From Dasyornis broadbenti (lineage: Eukaryota; Chordata; Aves; Passeriformes; Dasyornithidae): a stretch of DNA of 64,000 nt. Where the stretch lies: positions 548,015-612,014 of the forward strand of contig VZRN01002948.1 of NCBI GenBank assembly GCA_013397935.1, given 5' to 3'. Under the pieces are notes generated by a model. It was not told the DNA's origin and did not search any database. It worked only from the letters and a program-made list of their open reading frames with translations. This document shows, piece after piece, positions 55,110 to 64,000 of this stretch (position 1 is its first letter; every line of letters begins with the position of its first letter). Position numbers and translations under genes: made by a program.

Positions 55110-55198
55110 AAAAACAAAACTACACAGTCTTGACAGTGTAGTTTTGTTTTTTGCAATCCCTACACCCGAGGCGAGGCGGGGAATGCACGACTGCTCAG
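54986..55198 (-). other. TTN: TTN exon 1 (5' untranslated)
   Basis: Predicted from the TATA box about 30 bp upstream of 55198 and a good donor CAG|GTTAGT ending the exon at 54986. Joined to exon 2 it gives a leader of about 227 nt, similar in size to the mammalian one. It contains a perfect hairpin and an upstream AUG. The exact start site is inferred. Confidence 0.7.
55110..55151 (-). promoter_or_regulatory. TTN: 16-bp perfect hairpin in TTN 5' leader
   Basis: Arms 55136-55151 and 55110-55125 are exact reverse complements (RNA 5' arm AAAAACAAAACUACAC), with a 10-nt loop. The structure begins about 47 nt from the predicted cap and ends at the base just before an upstream AUG. Confidence 0.75.
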
Positions 55199-55221
55199 AA
55201 GTGCTAACATAGTTGTTTCGC

Positions 55222-55229
55222 TTTATATA
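55222..55229 (-). promoter_or_regulatory. TTN: TATA box of TTN promoter
   Basis: Minus strand reads GGTATATAAAGC. It lies about 30 bp before the start of a leader exon with a good donor, so it is well placed. Confidence 0.75.
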
Positions 55230-55277
55230 CCCCAGCTCTGCTGACAGGTCTGCCTCATCATGTCAGTGCCAGTTCTG

Positions 55278-55282
55278 ATTGG
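55278..55282 (-). promoter_or_regulatory. TTN: CCAAT box of TTN promoter
   Basis: Minus strand reads aaaCCAATcag, about 50 bp upstream of the TATA box and 80 bp from the predicted start site. Typical NF-Y position. Confidence 0.5.
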
Positions 55283-55336
55283 TTTCCTGAAAGAAAGTAT
55301 CTTGTGAGAGGGGATTCACTCTCTGTAACCATACAC

Positions 55337-55342
55337 CACCTG
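55337..55342 (-). promoter_or_regulatory. TTN: E-box CAGGTG upstream of TTN
   Basis: A myogenic-type E-box about 140 bp upstream of the predicted start. A second one, the palindrome CAGCTG, lies at 55402-55407. Short motifs, so weak evidence individually. Confidence 0.4.
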
Positions 55343-58300
55343 TTGGTTCTGATTGACAATGCTAATTTTGGAGGCACAAAAGGGATTCACTGAGGAAACC
55401 TCAGCTGTTCCAAAGCTTTGGATTTTAATTCAATTTAGTTCATAAAGTGCAGTTTACAAGCCATTGCTAATTTCCTAAGTTGAGGGAAGCAATAAGAAGC
55501 GTTTTAGCAGGGCATATGGACAAGTCAGAAGTCATCATATCAGTGAGAGTCAGTCTTACTTTCTTTCATTATAAACCATCCAAGAAGCCACACCAAATGC
55601 ATATGTCAATCACCAGACTAAATAAGTAAGCTCAGCTCAGACAAGTGGCTGCACACTATTAGAATACATAATTTAAACTACCTTTTTTCCATAACTTTGA
55701 ATTCCAGAATTGTGTTTGGTAATATATAGATTTGGTACTCTAGTGTTGTTTTTGTTTCCTTCGCAATTTTTCTGTTGGATGTTCCACGCAGTTAAGCTTA
55801 ACAAACAGTAGCATACGATGTGCAGAAATACAAATTTTGTGAAAATATGTTTACATGGACCAATACTGTCATTTTTAAAAAAGAAGATTTTAAGTCTAAC
55901 AGCTGTTTTCTAGACCTGTGTAGGCCTTGTGCAGCTCACAGACCATGGAAGAGCATATTGGTTTGTGAGCTCCCACTAGCCCAGCTTTGCCACTACGCAG
56001 CTAATTGTGCCTTTACAGTAAAATGAAACAGAAATCAGAGTTAGAACACAGCCCTTGTTTATGGCTGGAATGGGAGGTGTTTTACCACACCACCTCATCT
56101 GCCTGTTTCTATTCCTGCCTATCTAGCAAACTCTTTAAGCGCATAACTGGGTCATAAGACTACTTACTTAAAATTGCTTGCTTAAAATCAAGCATGTGCT
56201 TAGCTGGTTTGGTAAATGAAGGACTTCAGGTTACCAACTTGCACATGGAAAAGGACCTCCCTGAGAACACCTAGACAAGTAAACACAGATTGGAGTCTTG
56301 TACTATCAGCTGCACTTGTGTTTGAAAACAGCCTGATGGAAACCTCCAGCAAAAGAGGCAGAAAATGACAAGGAGAGAGTTTCAGTGCTATGATTCCTGC
56401 AATGGAGACTTAAAGCTATAGTTTGCAGATCTGAAAGAAATAAGAAATGGCATATTGCTGTGATCTCATGAAATAACTTCGGGAATTTGATCTGCCCTTT
56501 AATTTATGCATCCCGTAAGGTGGCAAGTTCATGGCTGCGCTTGGCATGCAGCAATATCAACAGCAGCACAGCTCTGGAGGTACACTGGTACCCCCTGAAT
56601 TCTCACAGCAGCTGGCAGTCAGAGCACTAGGGCTCATTTTTAATTTCTTGCTGCAAATAGATTTCAGAGAACCTAATCACTCTGTACAAGACTTAGTATG
56701 ACAGCAAATGCAATTCTATGCAATGGGGGGGAAGTCAAGCTAGCTTGTACTAAAAGAAATGAAATGTCCAAAGAAACTTGTGTAAAGGGTATAAAATTTC
56801 TATTTCTACATAGACACCTGCTAAATTAGCAGACAGTTGTTTTCTTCTGTAGTTAAACACTTAAATAGTCAGTGAAAAATCAAACTTGAAGAAAAGCACA
56901 GGCTAGTATTTGCAAACTTAATTGCAGCCAGCTTAATGATGATGTCTAAATCAAATAAACAATTAAAAAGTTTATGAACATGTGATAATTTTTAAATGAC
57001 AGAAATATAAAACCTGTCACTTTTGAAGTTATGAGATGTTCATAAGTTCATATGTTTCTATTTCCATCATGTCACCAATGACTGATAACAATAATAGTTA
57101 CAAGGAAAACAATTCCTGCATTGAGATACTTAAACCAAATATATTGTATTTCAAAAAACAAGTTCCTTTTAAAAAAACTTTTACATTTCCTTTTAATGAT
57201 CTGTTTCCATTCCAACTAACCTTTGTACCTTCTCAATTTTTTACTTTATATACAGAAATGAAATTGAACAGGAATATTTATCTCGTGTCCTCAAGGAAAT
57301 ATGAATTATTTGTCCAGCATGCCTTCTGTCACATTTATATCACGTGATTTCTACATGTTTTGTGCCACATAGTGCACCCACAAGAAAAATCAAAATGATG
57401 ATTTCCATCTTGTTGTGTTGGAAAGACACTGCTGGTAAAAATGACATTATTTCTTTGCTCCATCAAACAAAAATCAGATCCAGATAATGACAAACACATT
57501 TTTTTCAGGAAGAAATTTAAACTAGGGCTAGTTACGAAAATTTCTACATCTGATTTAGTCTGCTATTGCTTGAAGCATAAACTATATATTGCCAATGTTA
57601 CCATATGTACTACATTGTAGGCCACAATGTGTTTAAGGAGTAGGAGGTGATACTTAACAGTGATATTTAACACGGTGAAACTTGTGTGAACACCTGCAAT
57701 CTCTTTGTATGTGATTCACTTTGATTAATTGTAATAATCCTGATGGCCTGATCAGTGGAGCTGCTTTAATAGGCCCACATGAGGATGCCTTGAAAGCTGA
57801 AGGCTCTAGGCAGAGCTAAAGACAAAATTCATTCTTTCTTGAGCACTTAAAATTTCAAAATGCCACCTAAGCAAGTTTTCACTGCGCTTTTTTGATCGGA
57901 ATTTCCTAATACTTTTTTTTAAAAATTCACAGTCTTTACTGTTCTTCATTATTTGTCAAAGTGTAGTAGTGCTGTACTACCACTGGTCTCTGCTGTAGTT
58001 GTACAGCCAATGTAGCATAAATTCTGCTTTCTCTCCTGTTCCTTTAGTCCATCTACACATACTAATTTGCAAACTGCGTAAAAAGAATTAGCACCTTTCC
58101 CATTTCCTTCTCTATTTCCATTTTTACTCTCTCCTCTACTTCTTTGTCCCATTCTTTCCTAGAAAATAACTATTATTATCTCCTTTCATTTACTATTTTT
58201 ATTTTACTCTGTCCTCCAATCAACTATGCGAAAAAAGGGAGTAATGAAATAAATAATTTGGTCATTTTACATAAAACTTCTCACAGATAAAATGCTGTCA

Positions 58301-61300
58301 TAAATCTCTATAGAACTGACAAAATAGAACCCAGAATACACTTATATATTATATTCTTGCTGAATTTCCAGTTTTCCAAATATACTTTAGAAAAAAGATT
58401 ACTTTCCGGTCTCCCACCCACTTTCTTTCTTTAGACTGAGAAACAACTAAAAAAATCTTAACTGTTAAACCACTAAATCCTGGCTTGAAATCAAAACACA
58501 TTTCCACCACCTTTATCAACTCCCCTTTCCCTGCTAATACTACTAACAATACTTTGTAACAAAACCTTTTCACCCTTAAATACAGGCTATAAATTGAATT
58601 ATATTCACAAGAATATCCATGTTTGTCTGCTGCAGCTGGCTTCTGAGAGGCAGCTGCATTTTCAGATGCTTATGACTCTTATCTGAGCCACTGTAATTGA
58701 ATGTGCAAGATACATTAATCTTTTTACATACAAACTAAAACTTGCTTACAAAAAATTGTTACTGAAGAAGGCACTTTCAGTTGCTTCCAAAGTAGAAAAC
58801 ATAACTAAGACACCAAGCAAGTTTTGAAATTACTTTATATTTTCATATGGGAATAACCTACTGGAAACTGCACATTATCAGGGTCCCTATTCCCAGCTTC
58901 ATGTCGATAGGAGTCACTCATATCTCCTTAGACATACCTAAGAAGGAGATTCACAGACGTCACTTTTGACACGTTTTCCTTGTATACTATTTCTTTACAT
59001 ATCATCCTCACACATTTACATACGTGGAACAGGGAAGAAAGAAAAACTTTTACCTTCTCTGCACTTCACCTTAGAAAGCAGGCCCTACTGACAAAACCTG
59101 GCCCCTGAGTAAAGAATATATTTATTAAGTGTTCCATTTCCTTCCACAGAATAGTAATGAACATCATTGTACTGAGGACAAGTTTTATCTAGCATTGAGA
59201 ATGTCCTTAGAGAGATACATATGTTTTGCCAGTTCTTGGAAACCTTTTAATAAATCTATGGACATCGATGATTTGTAAAATGAAAAGAAACAAACACACC
59301 TACCATTTTTCACAAGAGATCCATTCTCTGGGAACACTTGAAGCAATAGCTGTGTGCCTCACTGGCAAAAGAAGGTTGATGGATTTTTTATTTATTTGTA
59401 ACAAACACTTTCTACTATTGGTAAGAACACCATAAGTAAGAACAGATAGACAGATTTCTTGTTTGCCTCATGTATTATTTAGAAAAGCATTGACACTTTT
59501 TTCCCGAATTTTGTTTTGTGATCAAGAGGAAAAAAGCGTCAAATATTAAAGTTTTTCTCACAATCTAACAATCAAGGAAAAGCAAAAAGGAACCCAGTAC
59601 TTTAAATTTGATGAGCATCCAAGATCAACAAGCACTGAATTCTACACTTCCATTTTTACAGGATGAATTTCTAAATAGGAAATCCTACATGCCATACTAA
59701 CAGATTCCAGCTGAGAACATTAATTTTAGGGGATTTATAATCTGGGGGGAAGGAGGGGATGGACATCTGCTATGTGCTTTGTCAATCCTCTGAATGTGAG
59801 TACACTTAGAAACACAGTATTTTGTGTGACATGTTTAAATTGAAATAACACGTGCAAGTGAGGGGCTTAGTTGGGACAGGTAATTGCATAGGATCCATAA
59901 GATGTTTGACACCAGTCTTCATTCCGTTTCGGAAAAACTGTTTGTGAGAGATACAGGGGTAAATATGCAGAAGTACCTCAGTCTGCAGCTACTATATTTA
60001 TGTGCACATATACATAGCCTTGTGACTCTCCTGCAGGCTGCATGCCACTGACTTTTCCATCACGTCAAGCAAGTGATTTATGTGATCAGGTGAAGACATG
60101 TACATGATATTTTTTTTCAGCTCATTTCCTCTCTCTGCCTGTACTTTAACTTGGAGATAAATTTAAGTTTCTCTTATCCAACCTGCACCTCGATGGAGAA
60201 AAATGTCTAATATTTTAATATTACAATTTAAGCATTTCTTAAATGTTATTTCTGTGCCAATTTTGCTCAGACGATATCGACTTGGATGAAGTACAAAAAT
60301 ATTGCACTGCTTAAATCCCTATCTGCTTTCTGTGAGAAGTGTGAGTGCACTGCTGTGGCAAAAGCAGAGTAGATCTAATCAATGTGCCTGTAGAATATGA
60401 CAGAATGTTGGACAACAGAGAATTGCACTATACACGTGGATCCCTGTGTATCTGTGGTGTTGGCCAAGCCATTGCGAGTGCACTGAAGCAGAAATCTGAA
60501 TAGCGTGAATCATTTGCAAGGTAGGACTTTGAAAATCTGAATCAGACAGATGAAGCTGAAGAACTGTTATTTGCTAGTGTGACTGTTTTGTTTACTGTTG
60601 TGGCAGTCAAGCAGCCATCCAAAATGGAGCTTTTTCTGAACTACCTTTTTCAATGCTGCAAATGGATGACACCACGAAAGTCCTTGTCTTTCTCTACAAG
60701 AATCTTTGCAGTGAATTGGAAAAGACACAAAAACTCTGAATTCAAGAGATGGAAACAAAGATTTCATCATGCTAATGACTGCCCTACAATTCAAAAGGTT
60801 CAATTTCAGTTCAGGGTTTTTTAATACCCTGAACAGATACTGTGATTCTTGAGGAATTCTATTATGGAAGAGTCCTTGGCTAAGCTAAAAATGTGCTTTG
60901 AAACTTGCACAAGTATCATTTCACAGCCCATTCCTTTGAACTGCAATGACTTGCACCAACTGGAAATGGACTGTATTGTCACACTAACCTAGTCCTGAAA
61001 GCAGAAGCATTGTAGTGGAATACTTCTCCATTATCCTGCCTGAGAGAGAGATTTTCTCTTCCCGAAGATATTCTTGCTACTAAGCAAGCATTAGACAAGA
61101 TTTGCTAACATTAGTAACCACTCCTTCTGGTGCCTGGCCTCCGAAAAATATCTCAAAGCTGTTAGAAATATGACAATTAACATGCTATTTAATAAACGGA
61201 AGAATTCTGTAGTTATAAGCTCGTTTTGTTTTAAATCCTAATTCTCTATATTAGCTAGTGGGAAGACCTATTGATGGAATTAATACCACTGATGGAAGTT

Positions 61301-61500
61301 TTAGAAGAATACAATAATGGGTGAATCACCAAGGAGATCTGTAATTTTGAAGGCAAATGTTTCTTTTCTCCATCATCATCTTCTGTTAGATTTGTCCAAC
61401 AATCCAGAGCAAAGCCACAAGAAATCCTAAATCATTGTAAATGATTTATAAATCTATAAATCATTTATAGATACAGATCTAATAAATGTTGCACACAGGT
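55343..61500. other. Intergenic region between TTN and its upstream neighbour
   Basis: About 6.2 kb, AT-rich. It should carry the distal TTN promoter. No coding exon, RNA gene or recognisable transposon was found; ORFs of 67-103 codons on both strands look random. Confidence 0.65.
61438..61467. repeat. 13-bp AT-rich inverted repeat
   Basis: Arms taaatgatttata and tataaatcattta separated by 4 bases, perfectly complementary. It lies about 50 bp past the poly(A) signal of the neighbouring gene. Confidence 0.8.
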
Positions 61501-61515
61501 GAATTTTAATAATGA

Positions 61516-61521
61516 TTTATT
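61516..61521 (-). terminator. CCDC141: Poly(A) signal AATAAA of CCDC141-like gene
   Basis: First canonical hexamer in minus sense after the stop codon, about 155 nt away. Gives a short 3'UTR (about 61500-61675). Confidence 0.55.
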
Positions 61522-61675
61522 TGTAAAGAAACGAAATACAAATTTTAATCTGGATTTATATTGGATAGCACCCAAAATTCATCCGCTCCTCACCCATGGC
61601 CAATATAGTCTAATGGACACAGCAAACAACACCAACATGTTCAGGAATTAGGCATCTTGCAGTTCAGTCCATCTT

Positions 61676-61787
61676 CTATTCCACTGCATCAGGCAGAAAA
61701 ATGGGATCATGTCTCAAATTGAAGTTAATCTCTTGTGGCCTCTCAAGTTCAAGATACACTCCTTGAAACCAAAGTTTCTCTTTAAAC
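61676..61787 (-). CDS. CCDC141: CCDC141-like terminal coding exon
   Basis: Acceptor tttaaacag (61788 side), then FKEKLWFQGVYLELERPQEI and NFNLRHDPIFLPDAVE, stop TAG at 61678-61676. The exon has no Met. It fits because the upstream exon ends AG|GTAACT in phase 2 and this one starts with the missing G. Without it the upstream exon would run into a TAA within the intron. 37 codons including the stop. Confidence 0.75.
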
Positions 61788-62915
61788 CTGTTTAAAAAAG
61801 GTCAGTTAATAGTGCCCGTATTTTTAATGGTCACATAGACAGTTCTTTGTGGTCTTGAGAAAATAAAAGATTAGACATCAAATAAACAGTGATTACACAG
61901 AGAAAATAAAATATTCTAAATCTCATCTCGCTGACTATAATGTACTTTAGTTATAAATAACAAGATAAGAGAAAAAAATTAGGATAAATCTGACCTTTCT
62001 GTACGGCCTACATGTTTTACTCATACTGAATTCTTTATGTGCCTTAAGTGAAATAATTATGATCTTGCAAGTCATTTTTATTGCATGCTGAGATTATTGC
62101 CATATCTCAGCAATATGGAAAAAAACCCTAAACAAAATATGTGGGATCAATGCTTCGTCAGGTGGACATGAAGCAAAGTGGGCAGGCAGCTCACATGGAA
62201 AAGGACAAAGCTTTTGAATCAACATATGCAACAACTTTCCTTTATATTTACAGGTTGCTCTACATCTAGCTAGATAAACCTCAGGAACTTAAAGACAAAA
62301 TAAAACTGCTCTTTCTTTTTAATCAGAGCCTAAATTCATGAGGCAAGATTTCATCTTGTGCTAAAAGTCACCACAGGGACTAGTGACTTCATGTATCTCA
62401 TTTATTTAACATGAAATTGCACAGTGGGAATTATTGTTATCTTCAATCAATTAATGAAAAATGACTGTTCCTGTCTTATTAGGACTGCTACTTATTCTTC
62501 TGAATAAGACTTGCCTAGTAGAAAACTTTGTTTATATATTCTGTTATGGAAACTTCCTGTTGCTCCATCAATTTGAACTTCTGGAATACTTTGTATCTTT
62601 GGGCTCTTCAATCTTATATGAACATCTAGATTAAGATGCTGTGGTTTCAAAAAAATATTTCACTAAACGTAAATACCTTACATAATTTTCACTTGTATTG
62701 AAATTTTCAATTTTCTAATGTATTACAAGGTCTTTCATCCAAAAATTACATATCGTTTGATGAAGAATTAAGTGAAAAAACCGGTCACATATTATGCACA
62801 AAATGTACATTACCCCAAAATTCATAGATTAGGAAGCGTGTTTGATGTGTGCTTTGTAAATTAAAATCTTTACAGTTATTGCAGCAGTACAAGTGGTAGC
62901 ATGGAGTTAAGTTAC
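61788..62915 (-). other. CCDC141: Last intron of CCDC141-like gene
   Basis: 1128 nt, AT-rich; nothing recognised. Confidence 0.65.
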
Positions 62916-63081
62916 CTTACTGGAATATGTTCAGCCACTGGCCTTTCATCTCTCTCACATGGTGTGTCCTGGGCCTGTACCAGCTCAGTTGTGGTGACAT
63001 TCACTTCTTCTGAAAAGTATCCATCTTCCCATTCTGGTTTAGCCTGAGTTATACTGGAAGTTTTGGGTGGTTTATTTTTCT
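62916..63081 (-). CDS. CCDC141: CCDC141-like exon, acidic linker
   Basis: 166 nt. Encodes EKNKPPKTSSITQAKPEWED, then GYFSEEVNVTTTELVQAQDT and PCERDERPVAEHIPV with the last codon split. Donor AAG|GTAACT. Confidence 0.8.
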
Positions 63082-63180
63082 CTAGGAAAAGAAAAAATAT
63101 ATATACATTAGTAGAAACAAGTTGCTCATGTAATATGGCAACAAGGTGCCAAAAAGCATGCAGCTGGCAGGACGAGTCAC

Positions 63181-63310
63181 CTAGCACTGTTACGAAAGCA
63201 GAACAGTGTGCCTGTCCAATTTCATTGCTGGCAACACAGATATATTTCCCAGCATCAGCAAGGACTACATTTCTTTTTAAAAGGTAATAGGTATCTCCTA
63301 ATTTCTCAAT
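63181..63310 (-). CDS. CCDC141: CCDC141-like exon, second half of Ig domain
   Basis: 130 nt, phase 0 to 1. Encodes IEKLGDTYYLLKRNVVLADA, then GKYICVASNEIGQAHCSAFV, which has the DxGxYxC motif and the second core Cys of an I-set Ig. Acceptor tttacag; donor GTGACT. Confidence 0.85.
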
Positions 63311-63408
63311 CTGTAAAACAAGAGAATGCACATAGGAGATAATTAGAAGCATAAAGCAATATAAATTGCCTTTCTCCCAAGAAAAAATTCAAGAACATTA
63401 GAACATAC

Positions 63409-63563
63409 ACTGATATCACCAGACACCACTTGGATATCATCTTTTGTCCAGCAGACATGTGGTTTGGGCTTTCCATGTATAGTGCAATGCAGGATTAAAT
63501 CTTCTCCTTCTTGTAGAGTTCTATGTCCAAACTTTTGTATGAAGTTTGGCTGTTTTCCTTGTA
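63409..63563 (-). CDS. CCDC141: CCDC141-like exon, first half of Ig domain
   Basis: 155 nt. Encodes VQGKQPNFIQKFGHRTLQEG, EDLILHCTIHGKPKPHVCWT and KDDIQVVSGDIS. Contains the first core Cys and Trp. Ends in phase 0 with donor GTATGT. The exons for the rest of the protein lie beyond the right edge. Confidence 0.85.
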
Positions 63564-64000
63564 CTGAAAAAAAAAGACACAGCTAAAACAACTGAAGAAA
63601 AAATCTGTTCTTGTAAAGTTGATCACATTGAAAGACAAAGAGAGCCTTTACTGATGCCTGGAATTCAGGATAACCTTTTTGCAAGACAGTAGGCATATAT
63701 TGTTTATCTAATATAAAGTTTGTTAAAAACCATGGATATTAAGCACCCAATAATTTCATGCATCAGCATAGTGATTTTAGTTCCATGGAAATTCTAAAGA
63801 ATCATGTTGTTTGGTAAGGTATTAGGCAAGTCTATGTGAATTATTGTTTCAGTGAAGGTGGAAGAGTAAATATTCCACACAAATTTAAAGTGACAAAGCC
63901 ATGAGACCAAATTTTATCATCTAGTGCATTGTTGTGCATCATGCTTTCTTCACTTCCCCCGCTATTATTTTAGTTAAAAAAAAAAAAAAAAAAGGGTTTG
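63564..64000 (-). other. CCDC141: Intron of CCDC141-like gene, cut by the window edge
   Basis: Non-coding; an 18-base A run at about 63976-63993 is the only notable element. Confidence 0.65.

Larger units (their letters stand above)
1..55198 (-). other. TTN: Titin gene (TTN), 5' portion, continues past base 1
   Basis: Titin is the giant elastic protein of the striated-muscle sarcomere. Its N-terminus is anchored in the Z-disc and its I-band part acts as a spring. The window contains the promoter, the non-coding first exon, and the coding exons from the initiator Met through the N2B exon. The protein begins MTTKAPTFTQPLQSVVALEG, which is the Z1 start of vertebrate titins. Every exon boundary listed below was placed by GT/AG signals and by phase, and all coding lengths close in frame. 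The order (Z1, Z2, Z-repeats, Z3-Z9, I1-I15, novex exons, N2B) is that of mammalian titin. The intron between exons 2 and 3 (4.25 kb) is the longest fully contained coding intron besides the N2B-flanking one. The remainder of the I-band, A-band and M-band lies outside, left of base 1. Confidence 0.97.
61676..63563 (-). other. CCDC141: 3' end of CCDC141-like gene
   Basis: Four exons (63563-63409, 63310-63181, 63081-62916, 61787-61676) join in phase and encode the C-terminus of a protein with one I-set Ig domain, an acidic linker and a short tail. In vertebrates CCDC141 (CAMDI) lies directly upstream of TTN on the same strand. It is a coiled-coil protein with a C-terminal Ig domain, with known roles in cortical neuron migration and centrosome-linked signalling. 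No coiled coil is visible here because those exons are to the right. The name rests on synteny plus the Ig domain, not on recognised sequence. The alternative would be another Ig-containing gene, which is unlikely at this place. Confidence 0.82.

Overview
The window is vertebrate nuclear DNA, almost certainly from a bird and probably a songbird. The evidence is spliced muscle-gene exons with avian-like spacing, two 3' ends of CR1 LINEs, and one LTR-like insertion of a kind common in passerine genomes. All genes recognised lie on the minus strand. Two short assembly gaps (N) are present, at 27227-27235 and 38190.

From about 55200 down to base 1 runs the 5' part of the titin gene (TTN), and the gene continues beyond the left edge. 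A TATA-box promoter (55222-55229) leads into a non-coding exon 1 (about 55198-54986). The start codon is at 52999-52997. The following exons were joined by checking donor, acceptor and phase one by one; all lengths agree with an uninterrupted reading frame. In order they encode Z1-Z2 (52999-47460), the SP-motif linker (46701-44250), the Z-repeats that bind alpha-actinin (44015-38751, with one decayed repeat exon at 40650-40737), the Z-disc insertion region (38640-36032), Z3 to Z9 and I1 (35561-27783), and the proximal tandem Ig domains I2-I15 (27688-18515). After these come the optional novex-type exons (17832-14659), a short linker exon (14231-14175), the giant alternative terminal exon novex-3 (13100-6973), and the heart-specific N2B exon (2814-274). 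Exon numbers in the entries are local counts and do not always equal human numbers.

The layout shows the main isoform switch. Transcripts may join the 14231-14175 exon to novex-3 and stop there, giving a short titin that ends in a novex-3 tail. Alternatively they may skip to N2B (cardiac) or to exons outside the window (skeletal and other).

Upstream of TTN is a gene-free interval of about 6.3 kb (55250-61500). Then comes the 3' end of a tandem neighbour on the same strand, best explained as CCDC141. It shows one Ig domain split over two exons, an acidic linker exon and a small terminal exon.

The most interesting observations are: a perfect 16-bp hairpin in the TTN 5' leader that directly abuts an upstream AUG; the 44-codon spliced upstream ORF started there, which stops two bases before the titin AUG; a third in-frame novex-like Ig exon; a decaying Z-repeat exon in which substitutions seem to have made a frame-breaking splice donor; two tandem repeat arrays in the novex-3 coding region; and repeat insertions lying very close to exon donors.
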